Below, one piece after another: positions 15,951 to 23,705 of a stretch of 27,973 nucleotides of DNA. The stretch lies in contig JAEWKH010000129.1 in assembly GCA_023386155.1 (NCBI GenBank), positions 1 to 27,973 of the forward strand, in the 5' to 3' direction. The notes under the pieces are model-generated. The model searched no databases. It had not been told where the DNA came from and was given only the letters and a program-made list of their open reading frames with translations. How positions within the stretch are numbered: position 1 is the first letter of the stretch; every line of letters starts with the position of its first letter. The stretch comes from Pseudomonadota bacterium (GTDB taxonomy: Bacteria; Pseudomonadota; Alphaproteobacteria; Rhizobiales; Beijerinckiaceae). Position numbers and translations under genes: made by a program.

Positions 15951-16640
15951 TCAGATCGCGTTCCTGACCCGCTCCCAGGTTTTTTCCATATGGGCGGTCA
16001 GGATCCTCGACAGGCGGTCCGCGTCCCGCGCCTCCAGAGCCTCGATCATCTCGATATGGTCGGCCACGGCCCCGGCCCATTTTTCCGGCCCTTCATTGCC
16101 GATGTAGCGAATGCGCTTCAGGCGGGCCTGGAGAACGCTGTGAACCGAGACGAGGGGCTCGTTCTTGGAGAGGCGGAGGATGGCCGAGTGGATGTTCTGG
16201 TTCAGCTTGAAATAGGGCATGCGGTCCCGCTTCTCGTACATGTCCATCATGCGGTCATGCAGCTGCCGGACCTCGCGGATTTCGGCATCCGTGGCGTGCT
16301 CGCAGGCGAGGCGTCCTGCGAGGCCTTCGAGATTGCCGATCACGACCAGGCTGTCATGGACGTCCTTCGCGGAAAACTGCCGCACGACGGCGCCTCTGCC
16401 GGGTGACAGTTCGAGCAATCCCTCGCTGACAAGAAACTTGAGGGCTTCCCGCAGGGGCGTCCTGGAAACACCGAGCATCTTGCCGAGATTGCCCTCGTGG
16501 AGCCGGGTTCCGGGAGCCAGTTCCCCTTCGATGATCATGTCGCGCACACGCGCCACGATGGCATCGTGAAGGGTGGGGCGAATGATCGGGCCGCGCGAAT
16601 CGAGCTCGTCGATCAGCAGAGGTGCTCCCTCAGATGCCAT
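15951..16640 (-). CDS. GntR-family regulator with FCD domain
   Basis: The N-terminal winged helix contains LHEGNLGKMLGVSRTPLREAL followed by the wing GLLELSPGRGAVV. The C-terminal all-helical FCD domain includes the metal- and ligand-binding pattern KLNQNIHSAILRL and, later, DHIEMIEALEARDADRL. I chose the ATG at 16640 (about 229 aa), preceded by AGGTGGAG, over a GTG at 16667. It is first in the leftward otn operon and divergent from pdxA2-tctCBA, so it most likely represses both arms and is released by a tetronate or phosphotetronate. A perfect palindrome that could be its operator lies at 16730-16742. Confidence 0.93.
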   Translation of the reverse strand: MASEGAPLLIDELDSRGPIIRPTLHDAIVARVRDMIIEGELAPGTRLHEGNLGKMLGVSRTPLREALKFLVSEGLLELSPGRGAVVRQFSAKDVHDSLVVIGNLEGLAGRLACEHATDAEIREVRQLHDRMMDMYEKRDRMPYFKLNQNIHSAILRLSKNEPLVSVHSVLQARLKRIRYIGNEGPEKWAGAVADHIEMIEALEARDADRLSRILTAHMEKTWERVRNAI

Positions 16641-16729
16641 GGTGCTCCACCTTTGCCGCCCTTCCACAAATCCTGGCGGTGTTTGACCTCCTATACAACC
16701 TTTTCCTGAATCCCCGCAAACAAAATTCT

Positions 16730-16742
16730 GTATGCAGCATAC
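16730..16742. promoter_or_regulatory. Candidate GntR operator GTATGC-A-GCATAC
   Basis: GTATGCAGCATAC is a perfect 13-base palindrome in the 159-base divergent region between gntR and pdxA2. FCD-type GntR dimers bind short palindromes of this size, often with a GTAT/ATAC core. Nearby half-site-like sequences are TATACAA at 16692-16698 and GTGTAC at 16745-16750, so binding could extend over both promoters. I see no convincing -35/-10 pair on either strand. The region is markedly A+T-rich compared with the flanking genes. Confidence 0.6.
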
Positions 16743-16799
16743 TTGTGTACTAAATTTAGGGCTGTTACTGTCCCTGCGTCATCCCGAAAAGAGGTTGCT

Positions 16800-17873
16800 G
16801 TGAGCGCTCAATCGTCCTCGATCCCGTCAGCAAAGCCGACCGTCGCATTTGCCATGGGCGATCCGGCAGGCATCAGCCCCGAACTGGCCGCCAAGCTCAT
16901 CGCTTCCGATGAGTTTCGTTCTGGTGCGAATCTGGTGATCTTCGGCGACCTCCGCATTCTGGAGCAGGGGGCCAAGGTGGCGGGTGTCGGCGTCGACGTG
17001 GAGGTCGCGGCGTCCGAGCAGGCGATCCCGGATAACCCGTCCTGCCCCGTCTTCGTCGATCTCAAGAACCTCAGCCCCGATCAGGTCGTTCCCGCCACGG
17101 CGACGCTCGAAGGCGGCGAGTTCGCCACCGAGAATTTCCGGCGAGCCCTGCTGCTGGCTCAGTCGGGCCGCGCAGATGCGGTGTTCTTCACGCCCTTCAA
17201 CAAGAAGGCCATGCGACTGGCCTATGACGGATACGACGACGAGATCCGTTTCGTGCGCGATGTTCTCAAGACATCGGCGGCAGCAAGCGAGTTCAATGTT
17301 CTGGGAAGAACATGGAATGCCCGCGTCACATCTCATATCCCGCTGTCGCAGGTAGCCTCCGCCATTTCCGAAAAAGCGATCCTGCGGTCGTTGACGCTGG
17401 CGGATCAATGCATGCGCGCCGCAGGCTTCAATCCGCCGCGGATCGCGGTCGCCGGCCTGAATCCGCATGCGGGCGATGGCGGCAATTTTGGCACCGAGGA
17501 AATCGACGTGATCGAGCCGGCCGTCAGGCAGGCCAAGGCCCAGGGCTTCGCCGTCGAAGGTCCGTTCCCATCGGATACCGTGTTCCTGCGGGCCAAGAAC
17601 GGCGATTTCGATGCCGTTCTCACCATGTACCACGATCAGGGTCAGATCGCGATGAAGCTGATGGGCTTCGACCGGGGCGTGACACTGATCGGTGGCTTCG
17701 ATTTCCCGATTTGCACGCCTGCTCATGGCACCGCCTACGAGATCGCCGGTCGGGGCATCGCCAATCTCGGGGCCAGCCGCGAGGCGCTTTCGCTCGCCAT
17801 TCGCATGGGTGCCGAGGTACGGGCCCGTCGATCCGAGGGCGAGCCGCCCAGATTGTCGGCCGTCAACTCATAA
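16800..17873 (+). CDS. pdxA2: PdxA2-type 4-phosphotetronate dehydrogenase (PdxA family)
   Basis: This PdxA-family NAD-dependent dehydrogenase has about 357 aa. Signatures are FAMGDPAGISPELAAKLI, the histidine in SHIPLSQV, NPHAGDGGNFGTEE, FPSDTVFLRA, TMYHDQGQIAMKLMGFDRG and TPAHGTAYEIAGRG. I start it at GTG 16800, with AGAGG six bases upstream. In vitamin B6 synthesis PdxA oxidises 4-phosphohydroxythreonine; the PdxA2 branch found beside DUF1537 kinases oxidises D-threonate or D-erythronate 4-phosphate with loss of CO2, giving dihydroxyacetone phosphate. The divergent otn operon and the downstream transporter support the catabolic role. The only DUF1537 kinase in the window looks like OtnK, so the kinase that supplies this enzyme is uncertain. 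Confidence 0.88.
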   Translation: MSAQSSSIPSAKPTVAFAMGDPAGISPELAAKLIASDEFRSGANLVIFGDLRILEQGAKVAGVGVDVEVAASEQAIPDNPSCPVFVDLKNLSPDQVVPATATLEGGEFATENFRRALLLAQSGRADAVFFTPFNKKAMRLAYDGYDDEIRFVRDVLKTSAAASEFNVLGRTWNARVTSHIPLSQVASAISEKAILRSLTLADQCMRAAGFNPPRIAVAGLNPHAGDGGNFGTEEIDVIEPAVRQAKAQGFAVEGPFPSDTVFLRAKNGDFDAVLTMYHDQGQIAMKLMGFDRGVTLIGGFDFPICTPAHGTAYEIAGRGIANLGASREALSLAIRMGAEVRARRSEGEPPRLSAVNS

Positions 17874-17887
17874 ACACTTCGCTCAGA

Positions 17888-17906
17888 CAACCGACGCCAT
17901 CGGTTG
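17888..17906 (+). promoter_or_regulatory. Short hairpin upstream of tctC
   Basis: CAACCGA and TCGGTTG form a 7-base perfect stem around the loop CGCCA. It begins 14 bases after the pdxA2 stop and ends 24 bases before the tctC ATG, leaving the AGGGAGGA ribosome site free. No T-run follows. It could protect the 5' end of a processed tctC message; with the stronger hairpin after tctC the binding-protein gene would be bracketed. The role is speculative. Confidence 0.4.
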
Positions 17907-17930
17907 AGGACATCACAGGGAGGAAGAACG

Positions 17931-18926
17931 ATGCTTAAAAAAACTTCGTGGTTGGTTGCCACTGCTGTTGCAGTGACATTCGGAGGCGTGGCGCAGGCAG
18001 ATTGGAAGCCGACGAAGCCGGTCGAATTCGTCGTCACGTCGAGCCCCGGTGGCGGCACGGACAACTTTGCTCGCGTCGTGCAATCGATCGTCGCCAAGCA
18101 CAAACTGATGGACCAGTCCGTCGTTGTCACCAACAAGGGCGGTGGCAGCGGTGCGGAAGGATTCATCTATACGAAAGTCGCCGCGGGCGACCCCCACAAG
18201 CTCACCTTCGGCACGAACAACGCCTATCTCCTGCCTTATGTGGCAAAGCTGGCCTACAAGCCCGATGAGCTGACCCCGGTGGCGGCCATGGCTCTCGACG
18301 AGTTCCTGCTCTGGGTCAAGGCGGATTCTCCCTATAAGGACGCCAAGAGCTATATCGAGGCGGTCAAGGCGAAGCCCGATACCTTCAAGATGGGCGGCAG
18401 CCAGTCCAAGGATACGGATCAGACCCTCACCAGCCTGATCCAGGATGCGACGGGCGCCAAGTTCATCTACGTTCCCTTCCAGGGCGGCGGTGCGGCCGGC
18501 GTGCAGCTCGCTGGCGGGCATATCGACTCCAACACTAACAACCCGAACGAGAATGCGGGACAGTGGAAGGCCGGAGCGGTCACCCCGCTCTGCGTGTTCA
18601 GCCCGACGCGACTGCAGGCCAGCGCCAAGGTGACGGCAACCATGGGGTGGTCGGATATCCCAACCTGCAAGGAAGCGGGGATTCCGATCGACCAGTTCCA
18701 GATGCCGCGCACGGTATGGCTGCCGGCTGGCGTTCCTGCGGAAGCGGTCGCGTTCTACGCCGATGTGCTCAAGAAGGTCAGCGAGACGCCCGAGTGGAAG
18801 GAATATATCGAGCGCACCTCACAGACCAACCGCTTCCTGGCCGGAGAGGACCTGAAGACCTTCATCGCTTCAGACGATGCCAAGAACCGCAAGGTCTTCG
18901 AGCAGGAGGGCTGGATCGCTCGCTGA
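17931..18926 (+). CDS. tctC: Tripartite tricarboxylate transporter substrate-binding protein (TctC/Bug family)
   Basis: This periplasmic receptor has about 331 aa. The ATG at 17931 has AGGGAGGA six bases upstream and opens a Sec signal peptide, MLKKTSWLVATAVAVTFGG ending at VAQA. Bug-family marks are KPVEFVVTSSPGGGTDNFAR, NKGGGSGAEGF, the central ATGAKFIYVPFQGGGAAGVQL, GHIDSNTNNPNE, and the late VWLPAGVPAEAV. These receptors bind carboxylates and feed the TctA/TctB membrane complex, which uses the proton or sodium gradient. Between pdxA2 and the otn genes, the likely ligand is a tetronate (threonate or erythronate). A strong hairpin separates it from tctB. Confidence 0.95.
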   Translation: MLKKTSWLVATAVAVTFGGVAQADWKPTKPVEFVVTSSPGGGTDNFARVVQSIVAKHKLMDQSVVVTNKGGGSGAEGFIYTKVAAGDPHKLTFGTNNAYLLPYVAKLAYKPDELTPVAAMALDEFLLWVKADSPYKDAKSYIEAVKAKPDTFKMGGSQSKDTDQTLTSLIQDATGAKFIYVPFQGGGAAGVQLAGGHIDSNTNNPNENAGQWKAGAVTPLCVFSPTRLQASAKVTATMGWSDIPTCKEAGIPIDQFQMPRTVWLPAGVPAEAVAFYADVLKKVSETPEWKEYIERTSQTNRFLAGEDLKTFIASDDAKNRKVFEQEGWIAR

Positions 18927-18941
18927 CTGCGGCGAATGTAC

Positions 18942-18968
18942 GGCTGGCGGAGCGTTGCTCCGCCAGCC
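18942..18968 (+). promoter_or_regulatory. 12-bp perfect stem hairpin between tctC and tctB
   Basis: GGCTGGCGGAGC and GCTCCGCCAGCC are exact complements around a GTT loop, starting 15 bases after the tctC stop. The bases that follow (CCTATTCC) lack a T-run. As with the hairpin after dctP, the likely effect is 3' stabilisation of the binding-protein message or partial termination, so that tctC is made in excess over tctBA. Confidence 0.75.
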
Positions 18969-19007
18969 CCTATTCCATGCAGCACTCATTGAACTGGGAC
19001 GGACGCC

Positions 19008-19487
19008 ATGATTTCTCGTTACGCGGCTGAGGTCGGAACAGCGACTCTGACGGCAGGCTTGGGACTTGCCGCGGTGGTCGGCGCTCTGGAATTCGGGATC
19101 GGCTGGGGAGATGCAGGCCCGGAACCCGGTGCATTCCCGTTTTATATCGGCCTTCTGGTCGTTGCGGCCAGCATAGGCACCTTGATTCAGGCGACCGTCG
19201 GGCGACACGGTTTGCAGTCGGTCTTCCTCCACAAGGAAGAGGCCAAGCGCGTGGCAACGTTCTTCGTGCCGATGCTCGCCTTCGTTGTGGTGGCCCTTCT
19301 CCTCGGTCTTTACGTCGCGACAGCTCTCTATCTGACTTTCGTCATGTGGGTGCAGGGTAAATACCGGTTCGTCATATCCCTCGCTTCAGGCATCGCCAGC
19401 GCAGTGATCTTCTATTTCGTGCTCGAAGTCGCCTTCCAGGTTCCTCTCCTGAAAGGGCCTCTCGAAGCCGTTCTGGGCATCTATTAG
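19008..19487 (+). CDS. tctB: Tripartite tricarboxylate transporter small membrane subunit (TctB)
   Basis: This 159-residue protein has four membrane segments, as is normal for TctB. The pattern DAGPEPGAFPFYIGLLV after the first segment is the family signature (usually GPGxFP). Two closely spaced helices (FFVPMLAFVVVALLLGLYVATALYL is the region, at about residues 83-107) and a last helix follow. The ribosome site is weak (GGGACGGACGCC before the ATG), which would also lower its level relative to the binding protein. TctB is required for transport, but its exact role is less clear than that of TctA. It lies 23 bases before tctA. Confidence 0.9.
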   Translation: MISRYAAEVGTATLTAGLGLAAVVGALEFGIGWGDAGPEPGAFPFYIGLLVVAASIGTLIQATVGRHGLQSVFLHKEEAKRVATFFVPMLAFVVVALLLGLYVATALYLTFVMWVQGKYRFVISLASGIASAVIFYFVLEVAFQVPLLKGPLEAVLGIY

Positions 19488-19510
19488 CCTCACCCTGACG
19501 GAGACAGGTC

Positions 19511-21025
19511 GTGGAAAATTTCGCTTCGCTCCTTCATGGCTTCGGTGTCGCTCTGACAACCTATCACGTCATGCTGATGATGGTCGGTGTCCTGCTGGGC
19601 ATTCTCGTCGGCGTTCTGCCGGGTCTCGGCGCGCCCAATGGCGTGTCCCTGCTGCTGCCGCTGACATTCACCATGGACCCCGTTGCAGCGATCATCCTGC
19701 TCACCAGCATGTATTGGGGAGCTCTTTTCGGCGGATCGACGACTTCGATCCTCTTCAACATCCCCGGCGAGCCATCATCGGTCGCGACCACCTTCGACGG
19801 GTATCCCATGGCCCGGCAGGGACAGGCGACACGGGCGCTGACGCTGGCATTCCTGTCGGCCGGGTTCGGCGCTCTGGTTGGCGTGATCCTGATCACCGTG
19901 CTGTCAACCTGGGTCGCCAAGTTCGCCCTCCAGTTCAGCTCGCCGGAATACTTCGCCGTCTATTTCCTGGCATTCGCCAGCTTCATCGGGCTGGGCGCCG
20001 CTTCCCCATTCAAGACCGTCGTCTCCATGGGCCTTGGCTTCGCCTTCGCGGCGGTCGGCATGGATACGGTATCGGGGGGCTTGCGCCTGACCTACGGGTT
20101 CAACGAGCTTCTCTCCGGCATCAGCTTCCTCATTGCGGTGATCGGACTGTTCGGCCTCGGCGAACTCATGCTCACCATGGAGGAGGGACTGCGCTTCGAC
20201 GGCATCCGGGCCCGGGTCAAGATACGCGATGTCTTCGCGACGATCGCGACGCTGCCGCGCTACTGGGTGACGCTGCTGCGCAGCAGCGCCATCGGATGCT
20301 GGATGGGCATCACGCCCGGCGGGCCCACTGCGGCCTCCTTCATGAGCTATGGCATCGCCAAGCGTCTTTCCCGCCGCAAGGAGGGTTTCGGCCAAGGCGA
20401 GCCTGAGGGGATCGTGGCCCCGGAGACGGCCGATCATGCCGCCGGAAGCAGCGCCATCCTGCCCATGCTGGCGCTTGGCGTTCCCGGTTCTGCCACCGCG
20501 GCCGTCATGATGGGCGGGTTGATGATCTGGGGACTCAATCCGGGTCCGATGCTCTTCGTCGAGCGGCCGGATTTCGTCTGGGGGCTCATCGCCAGCATGT
20601 ATCTCGGCAACATCGTCGCCGTACTCATGGTGCTCGCCACCATCCCGCTCTTCGCCTCGATCCTGCGCATTCCCTTCGCCATCATCGGCCCGGTGATCGT
20701 CGTGGTGTGCTTCATCGGCGCCTACACGGTTGCGGGCCGCCCGTTCGATCTCTGGCTGGCATTGGCTTTCGGCGCCCTGGGTTATCTGTTCAAGAAGCTG
20801 GACTACCCGATCGCGCCGCTCGTTCTGGCGATGGTGCTCGGCGACAAGGCTGAGGATGCCTTCCGGCAATCCATGATCATGTCGCGAGGATCGCTGTCGA
20901 TCTTCTGGGCGAACGGGCTTGTCGCGACCCTCATGCTGATCGGGCTCGCACTCGCCTTGTCACCGCTCCTGAGCACCGTGTTCGGCCGCTTCGTGAAGCC
21001 GAAGGCATCGTCCGCGGTCGCCTGA
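19511..21025 (+). CDS. tctA: Tripartite tricarboxylate transporter large membrane subunit (TctA)
   Basis: This protein of 504 aa has about 10-12 membrane segments. It carries the hallmark GVLPGLGAPNGVSLLLPLTF near the N-terminus, with its conserved glycines and prolines, and the inverted partner at GCWMGITPGGPTAASFMSY in the second half, as expected of a two-repeat transporter. MYWGALFGGSTTSILFNIPG, GYPMARQGQATRAL and LPMLALGVPGSATAAVMMGG are also typical. The start is GTG 19511, with GGAGA about eight bases upstream. TctA forms the transport channel for the carboxylate delivered by TctC. Confidence 0.96.
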   Translation: MENFASLLHGFGVALTTYHVMLMMVGVLLGILVGVLPGLGAPNGVSLLLPLTFTMDPVAAIILLTSMYWGALFGGSTTSILFNIPGEPSSVATTFDGYPMARQGQATRALTLAFLSAGFGALVGVILITVLSTWVAKFALQFSSPEYFAVYFLAFASFIGLGAASPFKTVVSMGLGFAFAAVGMDTVSGGLRLTYGFNELLSGISFLIAVIGLFGLGELMLTMEEGLRFDGIRARVKIRDVFATIATLPRYWVTLLRSSAIGCWMGITPGGPTAASFMSYGIAKRLSRRKEGFGQGEPEGIVAPETADHAAGSSAILPMLALGVPGSATAAVMMGGLMIWGLNPGPMLFVERPDFVWGLIASMYLGNIVAVLMVLATIPLFASILRIPFAIIGPVIVVVCFIGAYTVAGRPFDLWLALAFGALGYLFKKLDYPIAPLVLAMVLGDKAEDAFRQSMIMSRGSLSIFWANGLVATLMLIGLALALSPLLSTVFGRFVKPKASSAVA

Positions 21026-21083
21026 ACCCAGTGCTCGAAGGCCGGCTCGAAACATCGGTCCGGCCACCTTGGAGGAGCTTCCT

Positions 21084-21989
21084 ATGACGGCATTCACTTC
21101 AGGCGCCGTGGCCTTCCTCGGCATCGGTCTCATGGGATCGCGGCAGGCGAAGCGCCTGCTCGATGCCGGCTACCCGCTGACAGTGTGGAACCGCTCGCGC
21201 GGGAAGGCCGAGGCGCTTGCTGAATTTGGCGCTCGCGTCGTGGATAGTGCGACCGATGCGGTGAGGAGCGCCGACATCGTCATTCTCATGCTTGAGAACG
21301 GCACCATCGTCACGGACGTGCTCTTCACGCAAGGTGTGGCGGAAGCCCTGAAGCCAGGCGCCATTCTGGTCGATATGAGTTCCATCAAGCCTGCCGAAGC
21401 ACAGGAGCACGCGAGGCATCTTCAGGAGCGCGGCGTCCACCACATCGATGCGCCGGTATCGGGCGGAACGACCGGAGCGGAGCAGGGGACCCTGGCGATC
21501 ATGGCCGGTGGAGACGCCGGGATTTTCGCCAGGATCGAGCCGATCCTGAGAATCATGGGCAGGCCCGTTCACGTGGGAACGCACGGGGCAGGGCAACTGG
21601 CGAAACTCGCCAATCAGATCATCGTCGGCGTGACCATCGGTGCCGTTGCCGAGGCGCTTCTGCTGGCACAGCGCGGTGGTGCCGACCCGGCCAAGGTCAG
21701 GGAAGCTCTCCGTGGCGGCTTCGCCGAGAGCCGCATCCTCGAACTGCATGGCCAACGCATGGTGGAGCGCGATTTCGCCACGAAGGGCCGCTCGGTCACG
21801 CACCTCAAGGATCTCGACAACGCATTGGACGCCGCGGAGCGGATCGACCTGAGCGCGTTGCCATACACCGCGCTGACCGCCGACCTGTTTCGAGGCCTCC
21901 TTGCAAATGCGGGCGATCTCGATCACAGCGGGCTGCTCGTCGAGCTTGAGCGCAGAAACACCGGCACGACGCCTATCGGCCCTGGCTGA
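21084..21989 (+). CDS. NAD(P)-dependent beta-hydroxyacid dehydrogenase, probable L-threonate dehydrogenase (LtnD-like)
   Basis: This 301-residue enzyme belongs to the 3-hydroxyisobutyrate dehydrogenase superfamily. Marks are the cofactor loop FLGIGLMGSRQAKRLL with WNRSRGKAEAL after it, the substrate motif DAPVSGGTTGAEQGTLAIM, the catalytic lysine Lys174 in GAGQLAKLANQI, and KDLDNALDAAE. ATG 21084 follows GGAGGAG by six bases. In characterised otn clusters LtnD oxidises L-threonate at C2 to 2-oxo-tetronate, the substrate of OtnI, and this gene ends the transporter operon opposite otnCIK. Tartronate semialdehyde reductase or 3-hydroxyisobutyrate dehydrogenase cannot be excluded by sequence, so I leave the symbol open. 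Confidence 0.88.
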   Translation: MTAFTSGAVAFLGIGLMGSRQAKRLLDAGYPLTVWNRSRGKAEALAEFGARVVDSATDAVRSADIVILMLENGTIVTDVLFTQGVAEALKPGAILVDMSSIKPAEAQEHARHLQERGVHHIDAPVSGGTTGAEQGTLAIMAGGDAGIFARIEPILRIMGRPVHVGTHGAGQLAKLANQIIVGVTIGAVAEALLLAQRGGADPAKVREALRGGFAESRILELHGQRMVERDFATKGRSVTHLKDLDNALDAAERIDLSALPYTALTADLFRGLLANAGDLDHSGLLVELERRNTGTTPIGPG

Positions 21990-21999
21990 CGCGAACTGC

Positions 22000-22096
22000 T
22001 GGAGCATTTTTCGGCGAAGTGGATCCGGTTCGCCGACAGAAAATGCGGCTCAAAAAGGAAGAGATCTGATTCCACGCAAGTGAAATCAGCTCTAGC
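22000..22096. repeat. Full copy of a two-hairpin intergenic repeat
   Basis: Two palindromes lie in the gap between convergent genes. The first, 22004-22046, pairs GCATTTT with AAAATGC and CGGCGAA with TTCGCCG around GTGGATCCGG. The second, 22066-22089, pairs CTGATTCCAC with GTGAAATCAG (one mismatch) around GCAA. The first 28 bases match the copy at 27864-27891 in 27 positions. The right edge reads CTCTAGCTC, and its CTA (22092-22094) is the stop codon of the PfkB kinase gene on the minus strand. It may also act as a bidirectional terminator. I recognise this as a repeat type common in Hyphomicrobiales genomes. Confidence 0.85.
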
Positions 22097-23027
22097 TCTC
22101 AACAGCGGGATCGAGCGCGCGGCTCCGCTCGAGAAGCTCCGGGAGACGGGGCGAGCCGAGGCGCCCTCCAAAATGCTCGCACTTCATGGCGGCCGCGACA
22201 TTGGCCATTTGAACGGTCTGCGAGAGATCCCAATCGTTGACAAGCCCAAAGGCATAGGTGCCGTGCCAGACGTCCCCGGCGTTCAAGGTATCCACGGCGT
22301 GAATGGGTATTCCAGGATATTCGTATACGACGCCCCCCGCGGGCTTGCGCTGCCATATCAACGCGCCTGCCGCTCCGAGGGTCACTCCGACGATGTCAGC
22401 CTCGAGGCTTCCTGCAATCGTCATCAGAGCGTCCCTCGGCGAGGCACCGGTCGCGAGGGAGAGCAGGGCAGGCTCGGAAAACAGGACGTGGTCCGCAAGT
22501 GCGATCATGTCACGGAGCGCTTCGGGTGGCGAGACGTCTGCGTCAAGGATGGTCGGAACGCGGTGACGGCGGGCTTCCGAAAGAACGGCCTTCGCGCCTT
22601 CGATCCACCGCATGTCGACGAGCACGGCGGCAGCGTTTGAAACCTCGTGCAACGGGAGCCAGCCTGGATCGGGGTCGAGTGCGGGGTCCGTATACGGCAC
22701 CACGAGTCGTTCACCGGCATTGTCGACGAGAATGGTCGAAAAGGCCGTACGGGCACCCTGGACCCTGCGGATGCGGTCGGTACGCACGGCCTCACGGGAC
22801 AGGTCCTGCAGAAAGCTGTCGCCGGTCGGATCGTCACCGATGCGAGCCCAGATCTCGACGTTGCCGCCAAGGCGGGCGATGGTAACCGCGGCGGCCGTCG
22901 CCATTCCGGAGGCCGCCTGAACGGCTTTCTCAGGCAGGATCTTGGTTCCATGACTCGGAATGCGATCGATCTTGAAGATCGTATCCCAGAACGCGCATCC
23001 GAGGCAGATCACCGGCTTTCGGTTCAT
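22092..23027 (-). CDS. PfkB-family carbohydrate kinase
   Basis: This ribokinase-type kinase has 311 aa. The N-terminal ICLGCAFWDTIFKID and the glycine-rich region ASGMATAAAVTIARLGGNVE with IGDDPTGD are family marks. The C-terminal signature is DTLNAGDVWHGTYAFGL: the catalytic Asp of the 'GAGD' motif is kept but the first Gly is Asn, a substitution in the anion hole. The enzyme phosphorylates a sugar or sugar acid with ATP. The lyase two genes upstream in the same operon suggests that it acts on a 2-keto-3-deoxy acid or related compound, as in kinase/aldolase pairs, but this is inference. It begins three bases after the gntR stop, and its own stop comes from an intergenic repeat. Confidence 0.92.
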   Translation of the reverse strand: MNRKPVICLGCAFWDTIFKIDRIPSHGTKILPEKAVQAASGMATAAAVTIARLGGNVEIWARIGDDPTGDSFLQDLSREAVRTDRIRRVQGARTAFSTILVDNAGERLVVPYTDPALDPDPGWLPLHEVSNAAAVLVDMRWIEGAKAVLSEARRHRVPTILDADVSPPEALRDMIALADHVLFSEPALLSLATGASPRDALMTIAGSLEADIVGVTLGAAGALIWQRKPAGGVVYEYPGIPIHAVDTLNAGDVWHGTYAFGLVNDWDLSQTVQMANVAAAMKCEHFGGRLGSPRLPELLERSRALDPAVES

Positions 23028-23030
23028 GGC

Positions 23031-23705
23031 CTATTCGAGCCTGAGTGCCCGTGCCCGGGCGTTCATGATGTGAGCGATGGCGGCCTCTACGGCAGCCGAG
23101 GCGTCGCGACGCTTCATGGCAGCGATGATCGAGAGATGCTCGTGCATCACCGGGATCACGAGATCCCGGTCGAGGCTCGTCTCGCTCTGCCGAATGAGAC
23201 GGACCTTGATCCAGTTCACCCGATAGGCCTTCGAGATGATATCGTTGTTGAGCTCGTCGATGACCGTCTCGTGGAATTCCCTGTCCACCTGCTGAGCCTC
23301 GGCAACGAGCTTCTCGGTCAGACCGCTTTGCGCGGCCGTGACGATCGACCGATGCGCGGTCTCGATCCGTTCGATTGCGGCATCGCTGGCGTTCTGGCTG
23401 AAAGATGCGATCGCCTCACGTTCGAGGATCAGCCGAAACTGGAATGCGTTGCGGATCAGCATGATGTCGAGAGGGAGGATCTGAAGGCCGCGCTGCGGGA
23501 CGGTCACGATCAACCCTTCCGCTTCGAGCCGTGGAATCAGTTCGCGGATGGCGCCGAGGGATTGCCCCGTAAGCGCCACCAATTCCCGCTGGGTCACGAA
23601 CTGCCCAGGCTTGATCTCGCTGCGCAACAACTGTTCGGTGAAGACGTCATAGGCCCGCTCACGCAGCTTGAGCTCCGAGCGGGGCCCGTGGCGGGCCATG
23701 CTCAT
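23031..23705 (-). CDS. GntR-family regulator with FCD-like domain
   Basis: This protein has about 224 aa. The start at 23705 overlaps the lyase stop as ATGA and gives MSMARHGPRSELKLRERAYD; a second ATG lies six bases further on. The winged helix contains IKPGQFVTQRELVALTGQSLGAIRELIPRLEAEGLI, at about residues 32-66, where the usual 'SRTPVREAL' recognition helix reads GQSLGAIREL. The effector domain has VDREFHETVIDEL and MHEHLSIIAAMKRRD, in line with the FCD metal-site histidines. It lies between the lyase and kinase genes and probably controls the divergent promoter region at 24637-24675. The ligand is likely a substrate or intermediate of this module. Confidence 0.9.
   Translation of the reverse strand: MSMARHGPRSELKLRERAYDVFTEQLLRSEIKPGQFVTQRELVALTGQSLGAIRELIPRLEAEGLIVTVPQRGLQILPLDIMLIRNAFQFRLILEREAIASFSQNASDAAIERIETAHRSIVTAAQSGLTEKLVAEAQQVDREFHETVIDELNNDIISKAYRVNWIKVRLIRQSETSLDRDLVIPVMHEHLSIIAAMKRRDASAAVEAAIAHIMNARARALRLE

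Noticed and set aside
16800..17873. PdxA of vitamin B6 biosynthesis
   Set aside because: Location between otn genes and a carboxylate transporter, with no ksgA or surA neighbours, favours the catabolic PdxA2 branch.
21040..21065. GGCCGG...CCGGCC hairpin between tctA and the dehydrogenase gene
   Set aside because: It has only a 6-base stem with a 14-base loop in GC-rich DNA, so it is not distinguishable from chance.
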